This document shows, piece after piece, positions 22,385 through 34,349 of a stretch of DNA of 64,000 nt. Position numbers and translations under genes: made by a program. This DNA comes from Acanthosepion lycidas. Taxonomy: Eukaryota > Mollusca > Cephalopoda > Sepiida > Sepiidae. Every line of letters begins with the position of its first letter. The stretch's first letter is position 1. The notes beneath the pieces are model-generated. The model did not search any database, had not been told where the DNA came from, and worked only from the letters and a program-made list of their open reading frames with translations. The stretch covers positions 81,751,302 to 81,815,301 of the forward strand of contig OZ010581.1 of the NCBI GenBank assembly GCA_963932145.1. The letters run 5' to 3'.

Positions 22385-24935
22385 TAATAAAAGTCTACCC
22401 CAAAAAGAAAGATCCTGGGATAAAACAAAAAAGTCTGCTTACATTAAAACTTGATCTATTATTTATTAGACGCAAGATACATAGGGCGTCAGATATGTCA
22501 GAAGATATATTTAGTACATCATAAATAAAAGACAAACGTAATGTTATACGTCATGCTCTACATTTGTACATCCTCCTTTTTGATACGACTGCTTTAAATC
22601 TGTGTGTTGCGTGTGTATTTAAGCGAGCCGTACTAAATTCAACTCATTATATCTATCTCATTTTTTTTTAATTTTATTATTTCCAATCTTCGAGTAAGTT
22701 GTATCACATCCGGAGTTTCTTGAAATACTGCTCTCAAAAATCCTAACCTCATTTTCCATTAGTAAAGAGTTTTTCAATGTCCCAAAATAAATATTAATAA
22801 AAAATGTAAATAAGCCTTCTTCGCCACTACTACCTAATATTAAATCAACAATTCTACATAAACCTCTATACTCCACGGCACAGATACTCTTTCATAATCA
22901 CCAGGGTAACATTTACAATCCTACTGACGGAAGAGTTGTAGGTTCGCCGCTCCGTTTAGTTTAAGGCCTCCGGTAGAAAAACAATCTTTCAGAATCTGTT
23001 AAATCTACGATTTAAATTCAATATATTGATAACATACTCATGCTATCAAAATATATAAACGAATTAAAAAAGGAAAACTTCGAGGAAACCTCTGTTTAAT
23101 GTTTATGATAATTATAGAACTCTTGACGTTTTAGATGTTTAGGGTCACAATTTTAATACTTAACTTGATAATAAATCCATAAGCACGTCGTTTTTTTTTC
23201 TTCTTACTTCCAAAAGTGAATTTCCTCACAGATATAATATAGGTGCTATGATTAACCGATCAAAATTTATTTTATAAAGAATTGAGCAACCTAAATCAGA
23301 TAGATAGCAAATAACTATCTTGATATAAAAACACCCTTATTCTGCGATGGTTAGATGCACCTTAAGATGAAAAAGCCATTAAAATATAAATCATTTAATA
23401 CCGTGCATATCACTAAATAGTTGCAATAAACCGTAGATATAACATTTACCGGACAAAGTATAAATCATCTAATTTAATTATTATCAATAACCGAAGATCG
23501 AAAACAAATCCTCTCCTTATAAAACCATACTGTTTATGAATCCTTGTATAATCGGGAAGATTACACCGCCAATATCAATAATTTAAAAAAAAATCAAATT
23601 CTTGCATTCACAATCATTATTCTTACATGCGCCATATTTAATTTGAGGCTGAGGTGGCACTTTTCAAAAGTTAATGCAATTCATGCACATATCGATTATG
23701 ACATGAAAAACAACTAAAATACAATCAACGCAAAACATATATCAGGAAACAATGCCAAAATACTATACAGGACACACTGTAAAGAAAGTCTCAATACACT
23801 CGAATCAATTATTATATAATCCGCGTTAAATAAAATATATTTCAACACGGGTATAGTCATTTTAAAATGTGTATTAAACATACAATATGTGTATTAAAGG
23901 ATACAAAATAATTATACGTATAAAGTCAATGGATTTGGATGACGAGTTTTTTTAAGTTTTTATCTGAATTAATCCAAGCCATCCCAAATAAAATGGATTC
24001 TAGCAGAAATTAAAAGTAAACTAACTTTTCGGTTAGCAAGAGGCAATTCTGTAGCCTTTTCCCAGAGTAGCAAAAATCTGTCTAACCTGAAGATCAGTAT
24101 TTGAAATTCTAACCAACCAGAACACCAACTATTTTCCCTGTTTCAGTATAACGACAGACTGATCGATTGGATATATTGGGATAGAATGAAAAGGTAGACA
24201 TATTGGGACACTGGAACAGAAAGCCATTGATACTGATAGATAATTAGATCAATAGACGTGAAGAGACTGAAATGGATAGATAAAAATCAAACGCTAAGAT
24301 AGTTGCAAACACACTGAGTTAGCAATAAACAGTAATATTGATATATTCTTTTTTTATGATTTATTTACTGGGTGGCGCAGTCGTTTCTTGTTCTTTAGGT
24401 AGACAGGTGGTCAGAAGTAAGGACCGACCCAGTTGTCTGGCTAAGTAAATACATATTGACATTGTGACTGTCTGATGTATGGAACTGTGGCTATCTATTG
24501 AGCCAGTATGTCATCTCGTCGACGTCATCATTTTCGTTGTCCATTATTCGACCGGTATTGATTGATTATTTCATCACAGAATGGCCCTTTCTGGACAAAC
24601 AGTCCAATGGCGACGTTGGTTTTGGTGCGAACAGACATGAAGAGTACACTTCGTTCCATTTCTGGACCAACAAAAAAGACGATACGATAATGGTCGGCTT
24701 TCTAGTAAATAATATAATCCACAAAAGAAAGGTTCGTCTCACTGAGATCATATATATTTTCTGTCTAATTGTTGGGAATGGCGAACCGAAGGAGGAATAA
24801 TAGCGGCCATGTTAATTTTTGTATGTGTGCGTGCATCATTGCGCACATTGAGCACATCTTTATCTATGTCCGTGAATGTGTGCACTGTTTTTGTAAATGG
24901 GTTTAAAACATGAATGTATATTAACAGAGACAAAT
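22385..24935. other. Gene-free AT-rich stretch
   Basis: No coding frame, structural RNA or mobile-element hallmark recognised. A box A-like string (ggtggcgcag) at 24371-24380 has no box B partner. Confidence 0.65.
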
Positions 24936-24939
24936 TGTG

Positions 24940-24941
<2 letters not shown>

Positions 24942-25001
<60 letters not shown>

Positions 25002-25331
25002 CGTGATTTCTAAGCCATATATATTAAACGTGATGTCTGAGCCAACACTTTGTTTTATATATCACGTTAGATAACCAAATGGAAACTTAATATAAAGAAA
25101 AATTAATTATTAATTAAGACATAAATACAAGGAAAAACGATATAAGAAAATGGGGAAAATAAGCAAACTAAGAAAAAACAAAAGAGAGAGCCCTACCTAA
25201 ACAGTAACAAATAGTACACTATACATAGTTTACCAAGAGAAAGCAATTACGCTTGTCACTGTTACGCCTCAAAAAGAGACAAAGGTACTTAAGTTTCACG
25301 CTACTGCGATTATCAGACGACCGAAATGTTT

Positions 25332-25382
<51 letters not shown>
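24942..25382. repeat. (TA)n tract, a short 27-bp duplication and (TA)n(GA)n
   Basis: (TA)n at 24942-24996. It is followed by two near-copies of a ~27-bp unit containing attaaaacgtgat and attaaacgtgat (to about 25045). (TA)n then (GA)n lies at 25335-25382. Confidence 0.85.
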
Positions 25383-25394
<12 letters not shown>

Positions 25395-25658
25395 GAAATA
25401 GATATGTGTGTGTGGTTAGTTATCACCATATACATAATCAATAAGGAAGATGTATTAGTGTAATGTTAGTCAGTATGCAACAAATTTTATCATTTTCATT
25501 TCTCTTTCATGCGTATCGAGAGCAGCTTCCCATCTGAAATATACTAAGAAAAGGCAGGTTGTGCTTGCGTTACATCGATTCGTAGACAGACAGTTTCATA
25601 AAAAGGGCCAAGTGAGCAGAAGTAATGATAGGTGCGGCCCATTACTGTTACACACGGT

Positions 25659-26060
25659 GATGAACAAGAAGTTCACATCATTTGTAATGCTCTGGGTATT
25701 GCGAGCATTTATGGCATATATCAAACCGATCCTCTCATTCCTGAAGACAATGCTACTGCTGATACCAAGATGACAGACACAATAATCAAAACTTAAATCA
25801 AGCGGGTGCTGCCATACGTGTATCAGCTGGATATCCATATGATCCACAGGATTTAGGAAGTGTTAGATGAGAACATATATGATTATGTCAACCGCTCATA
25901 AATTGAATACCTTCGTCTAACACATATAAGGCATCTTTTAGAGGCAGATAGAAACATGCACCAGATAATCTCACAACAATATGGACTCGTTGATGATCGT
26001 CATGACGGCTAACATGAACAAACACCTAAGGCAGTCCACGAGGCTAAAGGCGGTTTAACT
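25659..26060 (+). pseudogene. Unrecognised pseudogene-like reading frame
   Basis: One plus-strand frame stays coherent over about 130 codons with only a few in-frame stops. It gives runs such as DEQEVHIICNALGIASIYGI, KRVLPYVYQLD, EVLDENIYDYVN and RHLLEADRNMHQIISQQYGL. Composition is clearly protein-like and unlike nearby random translations. No known domain is recognised; it could be part of an old transposase, a retroelement accessory ORF or a processed host gene. The stops and lack of a start show that it is no longer functional as read. Confidence 0.45.
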
Positions 26061-26519
26061 GGATATTTTCTTTTTACAAATGAACATATATAATTTCATT
26101 TTACATTACACAGATTTTTATATTGAATATCTTTGTTTTCTTAATATCAATTTATTCACAGTTACTTCACACTAATAATGCATCGGTAATAAGACCCGAG
26201 TTGTCAGGGATATGACTTCTTTATAATTGACCTGGGGAGACTATCCAATCAAGCGGAGTTGTTTGTAAGTGCCACAAAACCATACCGTATATTAACCTAA
26301 ACTTTTTTAATCAAATTTGAGAGACAAAACTTTTTCCAAAGACATCTATGGCCATGCATGTGACTTCAAGTGATCCTGAACGAGGGTTTGAGCATATTTG
26401 TTCAATTTCGGATCAAATCATCTTATGCGCACTCTCCTGTACATTACAACTAACATCGAATCAGTATACTTGTAATATAAATTCTCGGACGGCTCTACAA
26501 CAGGAGTTAATCCATAAAC

Positions 26520-26720
26520 ACATTGGAAAATTTGATATGTTTCTACAGTATTTTAGATCCTTTTAATATACTGTATTTACTGCCACATAGAAAAACTGAT
26601 AACGCATTTTTACTTTCTTTCTAAAGATATTTTCATGTTTCTTAATACTTTGCTTAGCTTTTGCAAGAAACCTTTCGATATTCCAATGCGCCTTCGTATT
26701 TCAAATTTGGCGTCGGAAAA
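26520..26720 (-). mobile_element. Antisense LINE family B fragment
   Basis: Aligns by eye with 56395-56510 (ggaaaatttgatatg in both, and ccaatgcgccttcg here against ccgatgcaccttcg there). Short and heavily mutated. Confidence 0.5.
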
Positions 26721-26925
26721 TTAGAAATTTAAATTCGGAGATTTTAATCTACTAAACTGGCTGCCAAACTTAACTAAGCGTAATCTGGGCCACTATTTTA
26801 AGTTTCAGTGAGAAGTGATACTTAAGTAAGAAAAAGTATTGAATCAATTTGATCCCGGTCAGATAGTTAAGGCCAAAAGCGGAAATGGATTGAATGTTCA
26901 GTTTTGGAGAGTACTTCAATATAGA

Positions 26926-26989
26926 AGTTATTTTCTTTTTTTATGGGTGTAGCATTTTTAAAATGCTACACCCATAAAAAAAAATAACT
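26926..26989. repeat. Long near-perfect hairpin
   Basis: The left arm, about 26926-26957 (agttatttt...gggtgtagcattt), is complementary to the right arm, 26961-26989, around a 3-base loop. One or two bases are unpaired in the T/A-rich base of the stem. Could be a very short MITE or a foldback; no clear target duplication. Confidence 0.8.
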
Positions 26990-27315
26990 CACTCAGAAGG
27001 AAAATTCTAGAGAGTGCCGCCATAGAATATTACCCAAATATTAATCTACGCCCAGTTTTTCCCCATTTCACCTTTCTTAACAAAATTACTGCTCTCACAA
27101 ACAAATGTACACAACAGATTCATAGAATCAAAAGAAAATGGTTGAATACATCAACACAGATATAATGACAATATTCTCCACACGAGGCAAGTACTGACGT
27201 TATTTTCAGTTAACAATATGAAAATAGCGTTTCTCTACATTCCATTTGCTAGGAATATTCTGTTTTTTGTTTTTATTAGTTACTTTGTTCAATTAAATTC
27301 ATTTCGTATTTTGCT

Positions 27316-27346
27316 TTGATAAAGTCCACGTTGGACGAAACGCGTC
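27316..27346 (+). ncRNA. Hammerhead-like motif with paired C3U/G8A change
   Basis: TTGATAA (27316-27322), one A, GTCC (27324-27327), loop, GGAC (27333-27336), GAAA, CGCGTC (27341-27346). Stem II is a perfect 4 bp. GAAACGCGTC supplies GAAA, a self-complementary ACGCGT for stem III, and GUC as cleavage triplet. Flanks TTTTGCT and AACAATT can pair partly as stem I. Against the consensus CUGANGA, positions 3 and 8 are U and A, a change that keeps the C3-G8 type pairing. Confidence 0.4.
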
Positions 27347-27378
27347 AACAATTACTAGTTTTCCTATTGTCATTTTTA

Positions 27379-27437
<59 letters not shown>

Positions 27438-27466
27438 TTTATCATATAGAAAAAAACATTTTACTC

Positions 27467-28291
27467 ACTACAAAGATGCAACTTGGTTTCAGTGCATTTC
27501 AACTGCACTTCGACGAGTGAAAATCGAAAATGTAAACCCTATTTATATAAACCCTAATTCCAATCACCCAACGCCAGTTATTAAGCATATCCTATCATCC
27601 GTTGAACGCCGTATAAATAAGCACTCATCTAGCAAGAAAATATTCGATAAACACAAAATTATCTATAACAAAATCCTTACCAACAGTGGTTACAGATCTT
27701 CCGAAATTAAATATAGAGTAAATTGTAGTCCGTACCAAATTAGGACACAAATTCTTAAATCTAATGAACAAGCACTTCCCTACGGAGAGTAAATTAAGCC
27801 AGATCTTCAACCGCAATACCTTAAAAATTAGCTGTTCTAGAAATCAAGATAAAGTTATTACATCCCATAACAATGGAATACTGAAACTTCATAGAGATAA
27901 GAAACGCAACCTAAATACAAGTTCTAATACACCCCAGAAAAAAAGGCTATGTAATTGCAGAATCCCCGATCAATGTCTATTATTAAACAGGTGCTTAACC
28001 AAATCCATAGTGTATATGTATTATATCTCATCAAATGAGAACCCCAGAGATATTAAACTGTATGTAGGGTCAACTAGCAGACCTTTTAAGGATAGCTATT
28101 ACAATCGCATGAACTCCTTTACAAATCCGGCCAAACGAAATATGACATCACTTTCGAAATATTTTTGGAAACTTAAGGAAGAAGGAAAAACACCTCAGGT
28201 TAAATGGAAAATCCTAAGACAAGCCAGAACCTGCAATTCTCTGAGAGAACCTTGCTTCTTATGTTTACATGAGAAAATATGTATAAAATGA
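27467..28291 (+). pseudogene. PLE ORF C-terminus: RT thumb/linker plus GIY-YIG nuclease
   Basis: Two overlapping frames form one interrupted ORF. The first (to 27792) has the PLE landmark YINPNSNHPTPVIKHILSSV, which follows the RT domain. The second (27764-28291) continues with NKHFPTESKLSQIFNRNT, the cysteine motif CNCRIPDQC, then a GIY-YIG-like core (IKLYVGSTSRPFK), RMNSFTNPAKRN, LSKYFWKLKEEGK and a C-terminal CNSLREPCFLCLHEK. The switch at about 27764-27790 is a frameshift. The second frame looks fairly well kept to its stop, but the GIY tripeptide is altered and the element lacks an RT, so it is not autonomous. Related copies lie at 40830-41600 and 53200-54950. Confidence 0.75.
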
Positions 28292-29288
28292 ACTCTTGAA
28301 TAACACCCAATTATTAAATCAAAGATATGAAACAACCGTTTTCTGTAGACATACTAAGGATCTAACACTACAATTTTGTTAAATTCTTAATTCTATAACT
28401 ATAAACGTTTTAAAATTATAAATCACCTCCTTTGATATATTCCCTACCCTCCTATGTATCTCTCCACTAATTAAATTATGATTCTTAAAAAGGTTTTTTT
28501 TTTCATATATATTACTGGCAATATTTTCAGATAAATCATTTTACACCCATACTTATTCTACACGCTATACGGTCCAGGAATATTTCAAAATTTGATTATA
28601 AAAGGTTATATTAACATCACTTATTTTTTTTTTTTAGAGGAAATCACCACTTCTAAATTTGAATCCCCAAAACACGTTCATTGATTACAGAATTAGTAGT
28701 GATAACCCCAACATAAATACATGCAATTCAGCTCTAGAATTTTTATAGTAAACCAAAAATAACATTCCCAATTACTACTAGAACTATCGCTACAATTTTT
28801 ACCTACTCGAACCTAATACTATCCACTATCTCCATTTCCCCCCCTACCTCTCATTCTTGGGACGCTTGTGAGATGATGTGCCTAAACTTTTGACCGGTTT
28901 TTATCAGCAAAAAAAAATTCCACAGACCAGTCAACATTAAACACCCAATCCATACTTCACCAAACTGCTATCAAAGGAGCACTATTGTTTCACACCGTCA
29001 CCTTTTGTTTATGTATATTTTTTTCTCAAACAAATGGAATAAAGGAAGTGACGTTTCACATACGGCTTGCATGGATTGTTCATAACCATTTTCGGTTCTC
29101 ATCCGTCGAAGTGCAGTTGAAATGCACTGAAACCAAGTTGCATCTTTGTAGTGAGTAAAATGGTTTTATCTATATGATAAAATTATAATAAATAAATAAT
29201 TATCGCTCTACTATCGGTATCAAGCCCTCTTTTGGATTAATGCTGTGAGCGTTGGAATGTATATATTACTTTCGTTCTCATCGCATAG

Positions 29289-29289
<1 letters not shown>

Positions 29290-29371
<82 letters not shown>

Positions 29372-29575
29372 GAGTGGCTGCTGAAAATTTCTCGGAAGAA
29401 GGAATTGGGATACAAATTCTGATGTTTTGATTTTTTGGTCAGATTTCGGCTTGATATCTTTTCAGTACACCCCGTGTGAGTGTGCGTGCGTGGTGTGTGT
29501 GTGTGTGTGTGTAATAATTCAGATAGAAATAGAATATAACTGCAAAGTGAATATAAAACATTTTCATTTCATCAT

Positions 29576-29631
<56 letters not shown>
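29290..29631. repeat. (TA)n, (TG)n and (CA)n(TA)n microsatellites
   Basis: (TA)n at 29290-29367, (TG)n at about 29492-29511 and (CA)n(TA)n at 29575-29631. Confidence 0.95.
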
Positions 29632-29637
<6 letters not shown>

Positions 29638-30845
29638 TATTTTCGAAGTTTATATATGTTTGAGTTTGACGGAAGCCATTTCTTGAGAAATTTCCTTTTC
29701 GCATATGCCAAAAGAAAAAATAAATGTAGCTTGAAAATCATAAGCTTGCACAAAATAAATATTGTACACTCTTTTAATTTCTATTCATCGAAGAAGTTAC
29801 AAAATCGATAGTTGCTCATTTTTTGCTGGAGAAAATCTGCACCTTATCGAAACTGTGGAATCAATATTCGATTTCTATATTTTGGGCCAATATTTAAAAA
29901 AAAAATAAAAGAACTACGTATGCTGAGTTTGAAAGTGAATTGATAAATCAAAATCGTGGTTTTACATCTATACAGAAACACGTTTGATATTCCGAAATAT
30001 ACCTATTTATGGTAAAATTAACAACAATACATCAATCAACTTGAAAGAACTCTTTCATGCCATTAATCCGTAAGTTAGCCTTCAATTTCTTAAATCAAAC
30101 TGTATTCCAAAATATAACTTCAACAAAACTACAATATAAAACATACATATCCCTGCTTAAGTAATCATGTTCACTTAAACATGGATATGCCCAAAATCCG
30201 AGTATCGTCTACCAAATGTGGAAGCCGAATAACATATACCATATTTTTATTACTTCAAAACTACAAAGAAAATTACATTTCAGCATTAAATGACCCATAA
30301 GGAGTTGATATGCAGTTAAACAAACATGTGATGACTTACAGTAACCTAATACACAGAACAGTTTAGTTATGATCATACATAAAGATAAGCAACAAACGAG
30401 ATACGTAGAAAAGATATTAAAAAGACATCACAAGATTGAACTTTCAAATAAGTGCTGTAATATTATCATGCGGTTGATATTGATTGATTGAAGGATATAA
30501 AATGGGATGTCTGAAAAATATAGATACCAGCACGTTTATAACACAGGGATACATTTTAAGGATGTAAGGATATAAATCAACATCGGCTATGTCTACATAT
30601 TGCCAGATATTCTGGAGACAGTGAATGAAGTCACTGGTGCTGACTACTGAAGTAATAGGAAGATAAAATGAAGTTCAATTATTTCAATTATCTGGTCATT
30701 GTTTCAAACATTAAAGCCTGCATGCAATTATTCAAAATAACTTGACTCTTAATTTCAGATCTGCTATCATAACAACTATATATAATTCACTGCCATTTCT
30801 TGCATGAGGTTACTGAGACTTCACTATCAAACATGATACTTTCTA

Positions 30846-30925
30846 TTAGGTTGGTGCAAAAATAATGGCGTTTTCTCACATAGCAACGTATGCGAGAAAA
30901 CGACATTATTTTTGCACCAACCTAA
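30846..30925. mobile_element. Mariner-type palindromic MITE, 80 bp (copy 2)
   Basis: Arms begin TTAGGTTGGTGCAAAAATAA and end cgttttctc/gagaaaacg, with one mismatch, around a 14-base centre. Flanking TA at 30844-30845 and 30926-30927. Same ends as the 101-bp copies but a different inner part, shared with 61586-61655. Confidence 0.95.
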
Positions 30926-31411
30926 TATTTGAGGCAAAAAAAAAGAATATATCTTTGTTGTTTTTATCGCAAAGTTCCAGCTGCTGAGTGCTTAAAAATC
31001 GCTGAAAAAAATATCTAGATGGTTGCAAGATCAATCTTTGAGTGAAGTAGAACAGAAATAGAGCATTGTTCAAGGATCAGTTAAGAGAATTTTACCTTTC
31101 AGCATCTCTTCGAGTTAACCTACTTAAATGCTGATAAGCGGTTCTAATGTAAACTTTCTAAGATTACAGGCAGATTTTTAACACAAATCAAACCTGACAC
31201 GAGATGCGTAACTTTTTTTATTTCCTGATATTTGTTCTATACAGCTTCCGGGAATGTCTTCTGGGAGACATGAACCGACGGGTTCACTGCACCCTTAGTA
31301 ACAACACAATATACTTAAGCAAATTATTCTTTTTATGTCTAAATTTATCTGTCTGTCTGCTTTTATATTTCTTTCTTTCTCTCTCCCTCCTTCTTCTTGG
31401 CGTCAGACTCG

Positions 31412-31413
<2 letters not shown>

Positions 31414-31480
<67 letters not shown>
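31414..31480. repeat. (TA)n microsatellite
   Basis: Uninterrupted TA tract. Confidence 0.95.
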
Positions 31481-31481
<1 letters not shown>

Positions 31482-31984
31482 AATGAGAGCACTCTTAGCG
31501 AATTAATACTATGTCCCAGTGGGAAGCTAAGTTTATAATTCTGCGAGATTTCTGATCGGTCATGCTAATCGCAGCCAGTAAGATAAGAGTCGGAAATAAC
31601 CAGTATGCTAAAGACCGAATGAAGCGATCAATGGATGAAGACCGTTTCTCGAGTTATTCATAGAACGTTTACAGTGAAATTGAAAGTGAACAAACTAATC
31701 TTATTTGATGCTAAATATTTTCTGCAAGGCAAGAAATATATCTTCGTAAGGATGAAATGTGATATGAGGTCAAGTTTATTATGACGTCCCACGCACAGAA
31801 TTGTATGGGTATTGAGAAAGCTTGCCCTGTACTCGAGGCTTCTGCCAAAGATGACGGGATGGATTCCTTGACATTATATATTTTTTAGAGCAATGAAGAT
31901 ATTTTATTTTTATTTAGGAACTCTTGTGCCTAGCTTTTAACATATGAAATGGTCTACCTCCGAATGACGACACACACCATCAAT

Positions 31985-32099
31985 GGCAACGAATGAATAC
32001 AGACGCCATCACTAATCACGGATGACTACAGATTTCATCACTGACCACTGATGGCTAGAAACACAATCTCTGGTCACGAATGACTAATACTAGATCACT
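31985..32099. repeat. Four-unit 29-bp minisatellite
   Basis: Units at 31985-32013, 32014-32042, 32043-32071 (29 bp each) and 32072-32099 (28 bp). Each has a (c)acgaatga/cactgatgg-like start and ends in tcact or tctct. Divergent between units but the period is constant. Confidence 0.75.
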
Positions 32100-33879
32100 A
32101 AACCAATAACTAGGGTCACACTACCACCATCATACTTTTGTTAAATTAGGAGATCTAAAAAAACTCAGATCTAAAATGAAAGTTTATTTTTGTATTTGTT
32201 TCATTATAAACACTTCTTGGTGGTTTCATCGGTTGAAAGACATTCACATACAAAAACTTGACCGAAGGATGTAATAAATTGTTATGGCTACATCTAAAAA
32301 TATATATCTAAATGTTGGAAATCACAGAACCGAAGAAATCTACGCCTTTCCTTGACAACTGATAGCAGACTCAAATAAAAATGGAATATCCATGACGCTT
32401 CACAATGCTATAAATAATACTTTTTTTTCTGATGTCAACATAGCATTTTTATATATTTTAATAGTGATATCAACACGAATCTTTAACAAAAAAGTTTTCT
32501 TCGACCTCATAATAGATATTGTTACTCACGTACAGATCGTTGGATAAATAAAAACGCCAATTAATGAGTCCAGTTTTTCGCCAGGATAACAGACGACGAA
32601 GCAACGACAGAATGGAAACAATGTTTTTGCAAAACAGGTAGGCTAATGAGATACCTTTTTGGCTATTCTTCCACGTATCTTGTAATCTTGTTTGTATTTT
32701 ACGGTCACAGTATTTATTTCAATGCCCAGGCTTTGGGCTGTTCATTATTATTTTTACTCAATAGGTTGTTACATCAGCAACAACTCGTGACTTTCACTCG
32801 AAATTAAGTGACAGTCATCTCGTCAAGATCCCTGCACTTACCTCAGAATTCTTACTGGTTTTAGTAAAGCTCTTACTTTGATATTTTCAATTATTTTTCA
32901 GAGTATCTTTACAAAAATCTAATCTAAGTGCTACAGTAATGATGGGTACAACTCTCATTTTCATTTCCCAATGATGTTTCAATTCTCTCGCAATGCCTTC
33001 TTATTGCCCGTGTTACCACTTTCTTTAAATTTTACTCTGCCTTTTCAAACAGTATTTCTATTATTGTTATTAGTAGTAGTATTATTAGTTTTAATAGTAG
33101 TAGTATGTGCTGCTGTAATTATGTTTAATTTCTCCCTTTTTCTTCCACTTCTGCTATTTAATTATATATATTTTTATTATCAAAAATAACTGAAATTAAC
33201 ATCATTCATATTAATTTAAAATGTTGACTCTTGTGACATGAATTTGTCGCAAAGCTTCAAGTTTTTCAATATTACGCCTCACCTACGAGATATCTAGTGG
33301 TTATCGATTGAGAGAGAATCGCATGTCTTCAATGTAATCTTCAATGGAACTCCAACTCGCTCAATCTCATTGCCAATATCTTTGAAACATTTTCACGCGT
33401 TTCAGTAATGCTAGACAATTTATCTACCTTCATATTCAACAATCTGCCTATTTCATTAGCAAGATACTGATATATATTTGTTATTTTCTTTTTTTTTAAA
33501 ATTCAACTTTTAATCCAAGTAATTCAATTTTATTCTCATCTCCTTATCAATTGGGGATTTTGTCAAAAGTCAACTTTCCCCAATACCTCCTGAAATCGAA
33601 ATATATTCATTGACTGATTTACATCCTTATTAACGCTGCTGATGATCAGAAATCTTTATTTTGCCTGCGATTAGATTTTCCTTAATAACTTAATACTTTA
33701 TTTCTCAAAAAATATTTCTACGCAATTTGACAAGGAAGCCGATTTCTGGATTGAAGTAATGTCGCCATGCCCAAATCACAAAATATTTTGATCTTCTGAG
33801 TAAATTTCTACAATTTTGTTTAATTTTATTTTTCTTCCAGGTTTTTAGAGTGGCCTGCTGAAACGATTTCTTCTGCTTT

Positions 33880-34345
33880 TGTATGTCCCTTCAGGACATA
33901 TGCGATCACTGCTCTCCACAACTTCCTGTTAATTGTAGCTCTTAGTAACGTGTGTCCTCTGCCATCCGTCCCCCTAGCTAGTCGAGTTCCCTTCTCCATT
34001 TTGCCTTCAATGTCTTGTGGGTGTCAAATTCTCTAAAGCTTCCAAGACATAATGTGGACATTACGCGCCGAAATAATTTCAGCTGCCTCTTTCTGGTTTT
34101 GTGTATAAATGTTCTTTTAATTACCATTTTCTTTAAGACTTCTTCTTTGCTTACTCGCTCAGTAAATTCTCTGTATTCTTCTGTAGAACCATATTTTTGT
34201 TGTCGCCAGGCTTCTCTTCATATGCGAGGATTTACTGCTATATAAACGGATTTGATATTACATAACAGTTAATTTGATTTTTCTTGGAATGCATCTTTTG
34301 TTCAATTCCGCCTTCGAATTTCGGTGTCACATCTTCCACCCTTCA
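33880..34345 (-). mobile_element. Antisense LINE family B fragment
   Basis: Collinear with 15120-15600: the ctctccacaacttcctgtta block, ttgtagctctta, the tctgtagaaccatatttttgt block, and at the far end gccttcgaatttcggtgtcac, which matches 56473-56496. Read on the minus strand it is a decayed ORF2 C-terminus. Frames broken. Confidence 0.65.
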
Positions 34346-34349
34346 TTAA

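Larger units (their letters stand above)
27316..29188 (+). mobile_element. Penelope-like element copy (PLE-2) with terminal inverted repeats
   Basis: A PLE truncated to the end of its ORF. Order: hammerhead-like motif (27316-27346), (TA)n (27382-27431), inverted repeat 27431-27532, coding remnant to 28291, AT-rich 3' region, inverted repeat 29087-29188. The two repeats match over about 102 bp in opposite orientation and share the stem-forming block gtgcagttgaaatgcac. The RT palm is absent; only thumb/linker and GIY-YIG parts remain. Confidence 0.75.
29640..33875. other. Gene-free stretch with one MITE and one minisatellite
   Basis: Contains the MITE at 30846-30925, (TA)n at 31414-31480 and the 29-bp tandem repeat at 31985-32099. 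Otherwise AT-rich sequence without recognisable coding or RNA features. Confidence 0.7.

Noticed and set aside
24367..24440. tRNA gene, suggested by ggtggcgcagtcg
   Set aside because: No box B or acceptor-stem partner at the right distance.
29087..29130. Hammerhead-like motif in the PLE-2 inverted repeats (GTGCA/TGCAC stem then TGAAAC)
   Set aside because: The stem and GAAAC are present but the CUGANGA core is CGTCGAA in both copies.
34015..34245. 76-codon plus-strand frame
   Set aside because: Antisense of the LINE family B fragment.
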